Below are positions 56,279 through 64,000 of a stretch of 64,000 nucleotides of DNA, in pieces. Below the pieces are notes generated by a model. It was given only the letters and a program-made list of their open reading frames with translations. It ran no database searches and was not told the origin of the DNA. This DNA is from Sphingobacteriales bacterium (lineage in GTDB: Bacteria; Bacteroidota; Bacteroidia; UKL13-3). The stretch is taken from positions 1 to 64,000 of the forward strand of contig JAJTFA010000005.1 in the NCBI GenBank assembly GCA_021299635.1. Reading direction: 5' to 3'. How positions within the stretch are numbered: position 1 is the stretch's first letter; each line of letters opens with the position of its first letter. The position numbers and the translations under genes are program-made.

Positions 56279-57466
56279 ATGAAAATAATATTACCATCCA
56301 AATTTGCCCTTACCTTACTAATGTTCTGCTTGAGCCAGCAAACAAAAGCGCAGGGTGATGCATCAAACCTATTGAAAGGTGGTGTTTCTGATGCCAATAT
56401 TTTACTGAACGGATATTTTAATCCGGTACTAAAGTCTTTTGGATCCTCATTGAACAATGGCTGGTACAATACTGCCCGCCCCCATGGCACACTTGGTTTT
56501 GATATTACCGTTTGCGCCAACCTGGCAATTGCGCCTACTGCCGATCTTACTTTCCCTTTAAGTGGATTAACTATTTTAAAACCTCAGGCAAATGCAACTG
56601 TTGGCCCCTCAGTATTTGGCTCCAACAATGAGGGTGCAGCTCCGATTTTTGATATTAATTTACCAAACCCTTCGTGGAAACTATTCGACTCCCTAAACCC
56701 TGGTGGAACCAACCCTTTCAGCAAAGACACAACCTTGGCAGGCTTCCGGATGCCTGCAGGCATGGGCATCAATATTTTTGGTTCACCATCTGCCAATATT
56801 GCCCTTGGTATTTATAAGAATACAGAAATTATTATTCGTTATGTTCCTAAAATCAAACAGGAGTCATTTGAGGTTGGCTTATGGGGCTTTGGCATTAAGC
56901 ATGATATCAAGCAATGGATACCGGTTATTAAAGCACAAAAAATATGGGATATTGCCGGCTTTTTTGGATATACCCAATTTAATTCAATATTGGGATTGGA
57001 TGAGTTACAGCCTGATGCACCTTATGGCAGCACCTCACCTAATGGGAATATCGTTAACAATAATACCAAACCAACATCCACACAACAAATTAGCATTCAT
57101 TCAACCGCATGGAATGCACAATTACTGGTATCCGCAAAATTATTATTCTTTACCCCCTATGCCGGCTTTGGCTATCAGCGGGCCACAACTGATCTTACCG
57201 TAGAAGGACAGTATCCGTTTACAACATTCATCATGCCAGGTGAAGCCGATTTTGACCCGAATATTCCGACAAAGAAAAGAGTAAATTTAACCGAAAAAGA
57301 TCCTGTAAAAATAACCGGTACTATCAGCGGTTTCAGAGCGACCTTTGGTGCCAGAATAAATCTGGCTATTTTAACCTTGCATGCAGATTATACCTTTGCA
57401 GCGTACAATATGCTTACTGCCGGAGTGGGTATTAATTTCCAGTCATTAGTACCATTTAAACCTTAA
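56279..57466 (+). CDS. DUF6588 family outer-membrane protein
   Basis: A 395-residue exported protein (signal peptide to TKAQ). The mature start (DANILLNGYFNPVLKSFGSSLNNGWYNTARPH) matches DUF6588, and the rest is a run of amphipathic strands ending IPLHA-like aromatic turns (LTLHADYTFAAYNMLTAGVGINFQ). Likely an outer-membrane barrel of unknown function. A TAGTTTTG at 56241-56248 is a possible -7 box. A strong terminator follows the stop. Confidence 0.82.
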   Translation: MKIILPSKFALTLLMFCLSQQTKAQGDASNLLKGGVSDANILLNGYFNPVLKSFGSSLNNGWYNTARPHGTLGFDITVCANLAIAPTADLTFPLSGLTILKPQANATVGPSVFGSNNEGAAPIFDINLPNPSWKLFDSLNPGGTNPFSKDTTLAGFRMPAGMGINIFGSPSANIALGIYKNTEIIIRYVPKIKQESFEVGLWGFGIKHDIKQWIPVIKAQKIWDIAGFFGYTQFNSILGLDELQPDAPYGSTSPNGNIVNNNTKPTSTQQISIHSTAWNAQLLVSAKLLFFTPYAGFGYQRATTDLTVEGQYPFTTFIMPGEADFDPNIPTKKRVNLTEKDPVKITGTISGFRATFGARINLAILTLHADYTFAAYNMLTAGVGINFQSLVPFKP

Positions 57467-57487
57467 ACGAGGCAACCCGTAAAAAAA

Positions 57488-57514
57488 GCCTGCTGCCTGT
57501 GCAGCGGGCTTTTT
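57488..57514 (+). terminator. Rho-independent terminator after DUF6588 gene
   Basis: Stem GCCTGCTGC with GCAGCGGGC (one T-G pair), loop CTGT, followed by TTTTT. Starts about 20 bases after the stop codon of the upstream gene and isolates it from trx. Confidence 0.88.
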
Positions 57515-57569
57515 ATTTGCAAACATTTCACGTTTTTTTGTGTCTTTATTGAAATTAAAATCTAACAAC

Positions 57570-57884
57570 ATGGTTACCCTTGCAACAGATGCTGACTTTC
57601 AGCAATTACTGGAGAAAAACGAAAAGGTAGTGGTTAAATTCTTTGCCGGATGGTGCGGAACCTGTCGACTATTTGCCCCGAAATTTAAAAAAATTGCTGA
57701 GAAAGATGAATTTAAAAACGTTCTGTTCTTGGACATAAATGCCGAAGAAAATCCTGCTGCACGCAAATTGGCTGGAGTAAGCAATCTCCCATTCTTTGCT
57801 GTGTTTAAAAACGGAACGCTCATAGGAGCTGATACCACTGCCAAAGAAGAGGGGGTTGAGGCACTGATTCATAAAATACTGTAA
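57570..57884 (+). CDS. Thioredoxin
   Basis: A 104-residue cytoplasmic thioredoxin-fold protein. The active site is FFAGWCGTCRLFAPKF with Cys29 and Cys32 (CGTC rather than the usual CGPC, so the redox potential may differ). Other fold residues: LFLDINAEENPA and the cis-Pro loop NLPFFAVF. ATG at 57570 was chosen; the frame also reads back to GTG at 57540 but that N-terminus is not typical. The DUF6952 gene starts 12 bases after the stop. Confidence 0.9.
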   Translation: MVTLATDADFQQLLEKNEKVVVKFFAGWCGTCRLFAPKFKKIAEKDEFKNVLFLDINAEENPAARKLAGVSNLPFFAVFKNGTLIGADTTAKEEGVEALIHKIL

Positions 57885-57896
57885 TAGAATTTCCAC

Positions 57897-58142
57897 ATGA
57901 AATTACCTGTAATAAAAAAGCTGGTCGAAACCTACACCTTGGAACAATGCGAAGAAGCTGAGCAACAAATGCTTGAAGGGCTGGAACCAGGTATTGAAGT
58001 TGAAGGCAAAGATGAAGGGGAAAGACTAACGCACGTTTTGGGAGCAATTGAAATTTTAAAAACTATAAAATCAGAAAATAAAGACCCAAGAATAGCCGTA
58101 AGGGAGTTCTTTGAAAGGGTGCGGAATTCCATCTCATCCTAA
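57897..58142 (+). CDS. DUF6952 small protein
   Basis: An 81-residue acidic helical protein beginning MKLPVIKKLVETYTLEQC, matching DUF6952, a short Bacteroidota family that I recall beside thioredoxin genes. Function unknown; coupling to thioredoxin suggests a redox or protein-handling role (inference). No membrane segments or Cys pairs beyond a single Cys. The nuo operon starts 88 bases downstream. Confidence 0.75.
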   Translation: MKLPVIKKLVETYTLEQCEEAEQQMLEGLEPGIEVEGKDEGERLTHVLGAIEILKTIKSENKDPRIAVREFFERVRNSISS

Positions 58143-58200
58143 TTGATTTTTACCTGCTCGCAATGTGGGTAAATCCATATGAGAAAATCAATTATTTATG

Positions 58201-58208
58201 TAAGTTTG
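58201..58208 (+). promoter_or_regulatory. -7 box of the nuo operon
   Basis: TAAGTTTG matches TAnnTTTG and lies 22 bases before the nuoA ATG at 58231. No TTG 17-23 bases upstream. Placement in the only gap before nuoA supports it. Confidence 0.45.
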
Positions 58209-58230
58209 CACGCCTTTAAAACAAGCATTC

Positions 58231-58593
58231 ATGTCGTCAACAATAGATTATTTGGCCCTCCTTATTCAATTTTCGGTAGCAGCAGGTTTTGTGGTTACCA
58301 CCATGTTGGTTACACATTACGTTGGCCCCAGGCGCAAAACATCAGACAAACTCGAGAATTTTGAATGCGGTATTGAAAGTGTTGGAAATGCACGCCTTCC
58401 ATTTTCTATAAAATATTTTCTAACTGCCATCCTGTTTGTAATGTTTGATGTGGAAGTAATTTTCATGTATCCTTGGGCAGTAAATTTTAAAGCATTAGGT
58501 GCGGTTGGCTTTGTTGAGATGCTGCTTTTTATCGGCACCTTGCTCATTGGATTTGTATACATTATAAAAAAAGGTGCCCTTAAATGGGAATAA
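58231..58593 (+). CDS. nuoA: NADH-quinone oxidoreductase subunit A
   Basis: A 120-residue membrane subunit of respiratory complex I with three hydrophobic helices. The loop after helix 1 has FECGIESVGNARLPF, the conserved Cys/Glu loop of NuoA near the quinone site, and YFLTAILFVMFDVEVIFMYPW is the second helix. Start ATG is 22 bases after a -7 box. First gene of the nuo operon, which continues beyond the window. Confidence 0.96.
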   Translation: MSSTIDYLALLIQFSVAAGFVVTTMLVTHYVGPRRKTSDKLENFECGIESVGNARLPFSIKYFLTAILFVMFDVEVIFMYPWAVNFKALGAVGFVEMLLFIGTLLIGFVYIIKKGALKWE

Positions 58594-58617
58594 AATTAAT
58601 ATCGATAATTTGAGCAT

Positions 58618-59163
58618 ATGTCAAAAGAAATTACCATAGCAGAAATGCCTGCCGGATTAGAAGGACCGGGCTTTTTCGCTACCTCTCTCGAAAAAGCAAT
58701 TGGTTTAGCCAGAGCAAACTCTATCTGGCCTCTGCCTTTTGCTACTTCCTGCTGCGGAATTGAGTTTATGGCCACTATGGGTTCTAATTATGATTTGGCA
58801 CGATTTGGGTCAGAGCGTATCAGTTTCTCTCCCCGCCAAGCCGATTTATTAATTGTGGCAGGAACCATTGCTAAAAAAATGGGGCCGGTGCTGCGTCAGG
58901 TTTACCTGCAAATGGCTGAGCCTCGATGGGTTATCTCCGTAGGAGCTTGCGCTTCAAGCGGAGGTATTTTTGATACATACTCGGTCCTGCAGGGTATCGA
59001 TAAGGTAATTCCTGTTGATGTTTATGTGCCAGGATGCCCACCAAGACCAGAACAAATTCTTGACGGATTCATGCAAATACAAGAACTGGTAAAGAATGAA
59101 TCGCTTAGAAGAAGAAATTCAAATGAATATAAAGTAATGTTAGGTTCATACGGCATCCAATAA
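58618..59163 (+). CDS. nuoB: NADH-quinone oxidoreductase subunit B
   Basis: A 181-residue peripheral subunit carrying the N2 [4Fe-4S] cluster, next to the quinone. Cluster ligands are in [11 protein letters not shown] (tandem Cys), VGACASSGG and VPGCPPRPE. Other features: [21 protein letters not shown]. 24 bases after nuoA. Confidence 0.97.
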   Translation: MSKEITIAEMPAGLEGPGFFATSLEKAIGLARANSIWPLPFATSCCGIEFMATMGSNYDLARFGSERISFSPRQADLLIVAGTIAKKMGPVLRQVYLQMAEPRWVISVGACASSGGIFDTYSVLQGIDKVIPVDVYVPGCPPRPEQILDGFMQIQELVKNESLRRRNSNEYKVMLGSYGIQ

Positions 59164-59165
59164 AT

Positions 59166-59672
59166 ATGGCAGAAATAACAAATACATACGTATCAGAAGA
59201 ACTTTACAAGAAATTTGGTGATGCTATCTTATCAACTGATGAGCCCTATGGTATGCTTACAGTGGTGGTAGAAGTTTCATCCATTACCTCCGTTGTTGAT
59301 TGGCTAAAAAAACATCCGGTAATTAATGCACATTTCTTAACCGATATCTGTGGCACTCATTTTCCTCAAATACCCGGCAAAGAGCTCTGTGCTATTTACC
59401 ACATGCAAAGTATGCCTAATAACTACCGAATACGCTTAAAGTGTTTTGTTCCGATAACTAAACCTGAAGTGCCTTCACTTACAGGTTTATTCCCTTCTGC
59501 GAACTGGATGGAGCGAGAAACATATGATTATTATGGCATTCAGTTTATAGGACATCCTAATCTTCAACGGATATTAAACGTAGACGAAATGGATTATTTC
59601 CCGCTGCGCAAAGAGTTTCCGTTGGAAGACGGATCTAGAACAGATAAAGATGACAAATACTTCGGCAGATAA
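59166..59672 (+). CDS. nuoC: NADH-quinone oxidoreductase subunit C
   Basis: A 168-residue peripheral subunit (30-kDa subunit family) that helps hold the connecting module. Signature ERETYDYYGIQFIGHPNLQRIL and DYFPLRKEFPLEDGSR near the C-terminus. Separate from NuoD, unlike the fused NuoCD of Escherichia coli. Starts two bases after nuoB stop. Confidence 0.95.
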   Translation: MAEITNTYVSEELYKKFGDAILSTDEPYGMLTVVVEVSSITSVVDWLKKHPVINAHFLTDICGTHFPQIPGKELCAIYHMQSMPNNYRIRLKCFVPITKPEVPSLTGLFPSANWMERETYDYYGIQFIGHPNLQRILNVDEMDYFPLRKEFPLEDGSRTDKDDKYFGR

Positions 59673-59686
59673 AAACCATCAGTTTC

Positions 59687-60892
59687 ATGAACGAATTTGA
59701 CGATAAAAGCATAGAACAAATAGAAGAGCCAGAGTATACAACGCTCAATTTGGGTCCTACGCACCCTGCCACACATGGTATTTTCCAAAACATCCTTAAA
59801 ATGGATGGTGAAATTGTGGTAGATGCAGAGCAAACAGTTGGCTACATTCACCGTGCTTTTGAAAAAATTGCAGAGCGCAGGCCTTATTACCAGATTACCA
59901 CATTAACCGACAGGTTAAACTATTGCTCCTCTCCTATTAATAACATGGGCTGGCACATGACCGTGGAGAAACTCATTGGAGTAGATATTCCCAAGCGCGC
60001 TCAATATATGCGAGTAATTATCATGGAACTGGCTCGTATTGCAGATCATTTGGTTTGCAATGCTGTAGTTGGTGTAGATACTGGTGCGCTCACAGGTTTT
60101 ACCTATGTTTTTCAGTGGCGTGAGAAAATTTATGACATTTTTGAGCAGGTATGCGGTGCCCGACTTACTACCAATATTGGTAGAATTGGCGGAATGGAAA
60201 GAGACTTTAATGATGAAGCCATCAAAAAAATTAAAGAATTCCTGCGCGACTTCCCTAAAATCTTTGATGAGTTTAGTACCCTGCTGGAAAGAAACAGAAT
60301 ATTTGTTGACCGCGTAATAAATACCGGGCCAATTACAGCTGAAAGAGCGCTAAGCTACGGGTTTACCGGGCCAAATTTAAGAGCGGCCGGTGTTGATTAT
60401 GATGTGCGTGTGATAAATCCTTACAGCTCTTATGATGATTTTGATTTTACTATACCGGTTGGCGTAAATGGCGATACTTACGACCGCTTCATGGTGCGCC
60501 AGCAGGAAATAAGAGAGAGCTTAAAAATTATAAAACAGGCAATGGATAACTTACCTTCTGGTAATTGGTATGCCGATGTGCCTGAATTCTATTTACCTCC
60601 TAAGGAAGATGTATATCATAATATGGAGGCTCTTATCTGGCATTTTAAAATTGTAATGGGAGAAAGCGATGTGCCTAAAGGAGAAGTGTACCATGCTGTG
60701 GAAGGTGGGAATGGTGAACTTGGTTTTTACCTCCTGAGTGATGGTGGACGTGCTCCTTATAAGTTGCATTTCCGCAGACCATGCTTTATTTACTATCAAG
60801 CCTACCCTGAAATGATAAAAGGAGGCATGCTTAGTGATGCTATCTTAACAATGAGCAGCATGAATGTAATTGCAGGGGAACTGGACGCATAA
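59687..60892 (+). CDS. nuoD: NADH-quinone oxidoreductase subunit D
   Basis: A 401-residue 49-kDa subunit forming the quinone pocket with NuoB. Signatures: NLGPTHPATHGIFQNIL, VGYIHRAFEKIAE, TDRLNYCSSPINNMGWHM and the final DPVMG-like region ILTMSSMNVIAGELD. Length standard. 14 bases after nuoC. Confidence 0.97.
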   Translation: MNEFDDKSIEQIEEPEYTTLNLGPTHPATHGIFQNILKMDGEIVVDAEQTVGYIHRAFEKIAERRPYYQITTLTDRLNYCSSPINNMGWHMTVEKLIGVDIPKRAQYMRVIIMELARIADHLVCNAVVGVDTGALTGFTYVFQWREKIYDIFEQVCGARLTTNIGRIGGMERDFNDEAIKKIKEFLRDFPKIFDEFSTLLERNRIFVDRVINTGPITAERALSYGFTGPNLRAAGVDYDVRVINPYSSYDDFDFTIPVGVNGDTYDRFMVRQQEIRESLKIIKQAMDNLPSGNWYADVPEFYLPPKEDVYHNMEALIWHFKIVMGESDVPKGEVYHAVEGGNGELGFYLLSDGGRAPYKLHFRRPCFIYYQAYPEMIKGGMLSDAILTMSSMNVIAGELDA

Positions 60893-60905
60893 TCAAAAAA
60901 AATAC

Positions 60906-61451
60906 ATGAGTGATTCAAATAAAATAACCTTTAGTCCGGAGTCGGAAGCCCTTATAAAAAATTTGGTTAAACGCTATCCGGAAGGCAAGCATAAATCAGC
61001 TTTGCTGCCTGCGCTTCATATTGCACAAGCGGAATTTAATGGTTGGTTAAGTGCCCCAGTAATGGATAAAGTTGCTGAGCTTTTGAATCTGCAACCGATT
61101 GAAGTTTATGAAGTGGCATCTTTTTACTCGATGTATAACCTGAAACCTGTTGGTAAATGCCTGATAGAAGTTTGCCGCACAAGCAGCTGTTGGTTGCGCG
61201 GAGCAGAAGATGTAGTAAAACATATTGAAAAAAGATTGGGTATTAAGGACGGTGAAACCACCACAGACGGAAAGTTTACCTTAAAAACAGTGGAGTGTTT
61301 GGGAAGTTGCGGTACTGCGCCTATGTTACAGATTGGACAAACGTTTTATGAGAACCTGACACTTGAAAAGGTGGATAAAATATTAGAAGAGTGGAAGGAT
61401 GCTGGTAAGCATAGTTCTTATCTGGATGAACATACATTCAGAAACATATAA
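60906..61451 (+). CDS. nuoE: NADH-quinone oxidoreductase subunit E
   Basis: A 181-residue thioredoxin-like subunit with the N1a [2Fe-2S] cluster. Ligands lie in EVCRTSSCWLRGAED and VECLGSCGTAPMLQI. EVASFYSMYNLKPVGK is typical. ATG at 60906 is used; an upstream in-frame start at 60870 would overlap nuoD. A gap of 122 bp, longer than in the rest of the operon, precedes nuoF. Confidence 0.95.
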   Translation: MSDSNKITFSPESEALIKNLVKRYPEGKHKSALLPALHIAQAEFNGWLSAPVMDKVAELLNLQPIEVYEVASFYSMYNLKPVGKCLIEVCRTSSCWLRGAEDVVKHIEKRLGIKDGETTTDGKFTLKTVECLGSCGTAPMLQIGQTFYENLTLEKVDKILEEWKDAGKHSSYLDEHTFRNI

Positions 61452-61573
61452 TGCATGAATTAAACACAGAGCAAAGAAATTATTCTTTATTTGAATGGTG
61501 GTAAATAAGTTGTATTTGAATAAAGGATTAACAAGAAATTTGGACAAACTAAAGCTGGATTAAACATAAAAGC

Positions 61574-62935
61574 ATGGGCAGAAAATTATTATTAGAAAAC
61601 GATCATATTGAAGGCATACACTCTTATGAAGTATACCGCAAAAATGGTGGTTATAAAAGTGTAGAAAAGGCTTTAAAATCAATGACTCCTGAGGCGGTAG
61701 TTGAGGAGGTAAAAAAATCCGGATTGAGAGGTCGTGGAGGTGCAGGTTTCCCTACCGGAATGAAATGGAGTTTTCTGGCTAAGCCTGAAGGAGTGCCTCG
61801 ATATTTGGTTTGCAATGCCGATGAATCAGAACCAGGTACTTTCAAAGACCGCTATCTCATGGAGCGTATTCCACATCTGCTGGTTGAAGGTATGATTACT
61901 TCAAGCTATGCACTTGGAGCCAATACGGGTTATATTTATGTTAGAGGAGAATATTTTTATATCATCAAAATTCTTGAGCAAGCCATAAGCGAAGCATATA
62001 CAAATGGTTGGCTCGGAAAAAATATTTTAGGCACAGGCTATAATCTAGATTTATATGTGCAATGTGGTGCTGGTGCTTACATATGCGGGGAAGAAACAGC
62101 GTTGCTCGAATCGCTTGAAGGCAAACGCGGCAATCCGCGAATTAAACCACCCTTCCCTGCCGTTAAAGGATTGTGGGAATGCCCAACGGTTGTAAACAAT
62201 GTTGAAACCATTGCTGCAGTGGTTCCCATTGTGAACGATGGTGGCGATGCCTATGCAGCCATTGGTATTGGTAAATCTACAGGCACCAAGTTAATTTCTG
62301 CATCAGGCCACATCAAAAAACCAGGTGTTTACGAAATTGAATTGGGCGTTTCCGTAGAAGAATTTATTTACGCTGACGAATATTGCGGTGGTATCCTAAA
62401 TGATAAAAAACTAAAAGCTGTAGTGGCAGGCGGATCATCAGTTCCAATTTTGCCGGCCGATTTAATCTTAAAAACAGCCAGTGGAGAAAAACGCCTGATG
62501 ACCTATGAAAGCCTTGCAGATGGAGGTTTTGCTACAGGTACCATGTTGGGCTCTGGTGGTTTTATTGTAATGGATGAAAGCACCAGTATTGTTAAAAATC
62601 TTCACACCTTTGCCCGCTTCTATCACCATGAAAGTTGCGGCCAATGCAGCCCATGCAGAGAAGGAACAGGATGGATGGAAAAAATACTGCATAAGATTCT
62701 TGACGGACACGGCACACTTGCTGATGTAGATTTGTTATGGGATATCCAAAGAAAGATTGAAGGCAACACCATTTGTCCGCTTGGTGATGCAGCTGCTTGG
62801 CCGGTTGCAAGTGCAATCCGACATTTCAAATCAGAATTTGAAGCTTATGTCACCAACAGAAAATCTATACCGGATGTGAAGTATTATTTTCATTGCAATA
62901 ATCTAGATGCCGCTGCGGCTTATAGCAGTTTATAA
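61574..62935 (+). CDS. nuoF: NADH-quinone oxidoreductase subunit F
   Basis: A 453-residue flavoprotein that binds FMN and NADH and carries cluster N3. Motifs: GLRGRGGAGFPTGMKW (NADH/FMN), CNADESEPGTFKDR, GAGAYICGEETALLESLEGKRG and the [4Fe-4S] set ESCGQCSPCREGTGW plus TICPLGDAAAWP. Length usual. Confidence 0.97.
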   Translation: MGRKLLLENDHIEGIHSYEVYRKNGGYKSVEKALKSMTPEAVVEEVKKSGLRGRGGAGFPTGMKWSFLAKPEGVPRYLVCNADESEPGTFKDRYLMERIPHLLVEGMITSSYALGANTGYIYVRGEYFYIIKILEQAISEAYTNGWLGKNILGTGYNLDLYVQCGAGAYICGEETALLESLEGKRGNPRIKPPFPAVKGLWECPTVVNNVETIAAVVPIVNDGGDAYAAIGIGKSTGTKLISASGHIKKPGVYEIELGVSVEEFIYADEYCGGILNDKKLKAVVAGGSSVPILPADLILKTASGEKRLMTYESLADGGFATGTMLGSGGFIVMDESTSIVKNLHTFARFYHHESCGQCSPCREGTGWMEKILHKILDGHGTLADVDLLWDIQRKIEGNTICPLGDAAAWPVASAIRHFKSEFEAYVTNRKSIPDVKYYFHCNNLDAAAAYSSL

Positions 62936-62941
62936 ATATAT

Positions 62942-63907
62942 ATGGCTAAAGTAACCATAGACGGAATAACAATTGAAGTAGCTGATGGCACAACCATTTT
63001 GCAGGCTGCGCGTATGATTGGCCCCGATGTGGCCCCTCCTACCATGTGCTATTACAGTAAACTAAAAACGAGCGGTGGCTATTGCCGCACCTGTTTGGTT
63101 GAGGTAAGTAAAGGTTCTGAAAAAGACCCGCGACCAATGCCTAAACTCGTTGCCAGTTGCCGCACCGGGGTAATGGATGGCATGGAGGTAAAAAATACCT
63201 CATCTGAAAAAGTAAGAGATGCTCGTGCCGGTGTAGTTGAGTTTTTATTATTAAACCATCCGTTGGATTGTCCGGTTTGCGATCAGGCAGGTGAGTGCCA
63301 CCTGCAAGACCTGAGCTATGAGCATGGTAATTATAAAACCCGCACCGAATTCGAGCGCAGAACATTTGATAAAATTGATATTGGCAATAAGATTCAATTG
63401 CACATGACACGCTGCATACTTTGTTACCGCTGTGTTAAAACTGCTGAGCAAATTACAGATGGACGTGTGCACGGAGTTATAAACCGAGGTGATCATGCCG
63501 AGATTTCAACCTATGTGGAACAAGCAATAGATAATGATTTCTCAGGCAATGTGATTGATGTATGTCCAGTTGGTGCACTTACCGATAAAACTTTCCGTTT
63601 TAAGAGCCGTGTTTGGTTCACGAAACCGATGTATGCACACCGCAATTGTGATAAGTGCTCCGGCAAAGTATCACTTTGGTACAAAGGTGATGACGTGCTG
63701 CGCGTAACCGGAAGAAAAGACCAATGGGGTGAAGTGGAAGAATTTATTTGCAATACCTGCCGCTTCGATAAAAAATCAACCAGCGACTGGGTAATTGAAG
63801 GCCCTGCTCCAATCAATCGCCATTCAGTAATTTCAGCCAATAAATACGCAAAGTTGGTTAAACCAAAAGAATTTACATTAAACGATATTAAAGCCATCAC
63901 TGACTAA
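62942..63907 (+). CDS. nuoG: NADH-quinone oxidoreductase subunit G, short form
   Basis: A 321-residue version of the 75-kDa subunit. It keeps the [2Fe-2S] plant-ferredoxin domain (MCYYSKLKTSGGYCRTCLVEV region, then VASCRTG), the His-Cys3 segment HPLDCPVCDQAGECHLQD and the CILCYRC / DVCPVGALT cluster ligands. It also has the first [4Fe-4S] molybdopterin-type module (NCDKCSGKVS, FICNTCRFD), and then stops where other NuoG proteins continue for some 500 residues. I take the short form as natural for Bacteroidota (inference from memory of relatives). Six bases after nuoF; its TAA overlaps the nuoH ATG. Confidence 0.92.
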   Translation: MAKVTIDGITIEVADGTTILQAARMIGPDVAPPTMCYYSKLKTSGGYCRTCLVEVSKGSEKDPRPMPKLVASCRTGVMDGMEVKNTSSEKVRDARAGVVEFLLLNHPLDCPVCDQAGECHLQDLSYEHGNYKTRTEFERRTFDKIDIGNKIQLHMTRCILCYRCVKTAEQITDGRVHGVINRGDHAEISTYVEQAIDNDFSGNVIDVCPVGALTDKTFRFKSRVWFTKPMYAHRNCDKCSGKVSLWYKGDDVLRVTGRKDQWGEVEEFICNTCRFDKKSTSDWVIEGPAPINRHSVISANKYAKLVKPKEFTLNDIKAITD

Positions 63908-64000
63908 TGGACTATACCTTACTCTTAGACAAAGCAATACTTGTTGTTATCATATTTGTGGTAAGCCTGGGTATTGCCGCATATGCTACCTATGGCGAAA
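63907..64000 (+). CDS. nuoH: NADH-quinone oxidoreductase subunit H, 5' end only
   Basis: Only the first 31 codons are in the window: MDYTLLLDKAILVVIIFVVS, the first membrane helix. The ATG shares its A with the TAA of nuoG (TAATG). Identity is inferred from operon order and the hydrophobic start; the remaining subunits lie outside. Confidence 0.75.
   Translation, partial: MDYTLLLDKAILVVIIFVVSLGIAAYATYGE

Noticed and set aside
1..64000. Search for a defence island, secondary-metabolite cluster, prophage or mobile element
   Set aside because: No recombinase, transposase, CRISPR repeat, polyketide/peptide synthetase or phage structural gene was recognised in any frame.

Overview
The window looks like a chromosomal segment of a Bacteroidota bacterium, probably from the Chitinophagales/Sphingobacteriales side of the phylum. 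The signs are A+T-rich DNA, signal peptides ending in -AQ, several families best known from this phylum (S46 peptidase, DUF4920, DUF6913, DUF3078, DUF6588, DUF6952), Bacteroidota-type -7 boxes (TAnnTTTG) and a NADH dehydrogenase operon with a short NuoG. Genus cannot be told from sequence reading alone. I see no tRNA, rRNA, CRISPR array, insertion sequence, prophage or integrase.

Layout. Positions 1-6927 (minus) are one open frame of at least 2309 codons that leaves the window on the left: a giant secreted surface protein with two beta-helix modules and at least four tandem Ig-like domains. Next come about 630 bp of gene-poor DNA with an eroded reading frame, then an NlpC/P60 hydrolase, a secreted S9 peptidase, a PiT phosphate transporter and a secreted S46 dipeptidyl-peptidase. 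From 14.3 to 20.3 kb lie a DUF4920 lipoprotein, an aldehyde dehydrogenase of the aminomuconate-semialdehyde type, dapA with its DUF6913 neighbour, a saccharopine/alanine-dehydrogenase-like protein and tyrS. From 20.6 to 30.3 kb lie a Ca2+-type P-type ATPase, YraN, an orphan LuxR-type helix-turn-helix remnant, a secreted metacaspase-like protein, ispE, a membrane phosphoesterase and a GT-C-like membrane protein.

The middle (30.4-43.8 kb) is dnaX, a DUF502 protein, a UbiA prenyltransferase, a biotin carrier protein, an M1 aminopeptidase lipoprotein, DUF1223, the phosphoesterase PdeM, an M20 amidohydrolase, an ECF sigma factor with a 77-residue partner, and uvrA. From 43.8 to 49.5 kb there is an envelope-sugar block: a three-gene operon (DegT aminotransferase, UDP-glucose dehydrogenase, UDP-glucuronate decarboxylase) opposite an outer-membrane protein translationally coupled to the Kdo transferase waaA. 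From 49.6 to 54.4 kb a minus-strand run holds a cysteine desulfurase, DUF3078, a UvrD/PcrA helicase and YbaB. After an OmpA-like lipoprotein, methionine aminopeptidase, a DUF6588 protein, thioredoxin and DUF6952, the window ends in nuoA-B-C-D-E-F-G and the first codons of nuoH.

Most of the window is housekeeping. I found no convincing new multi-gene system. The points most worth a second look are the giant modular adhesin-like gene, the eroded frame beside it, the metacaspase next to a helix-turn-helix remnant, the UDP-sugar/aminotransferase operon, the coiled insert in the phosphate transporter, and a terminator sitting just downstream of a -7 box ahead of the DUF4920 gene.
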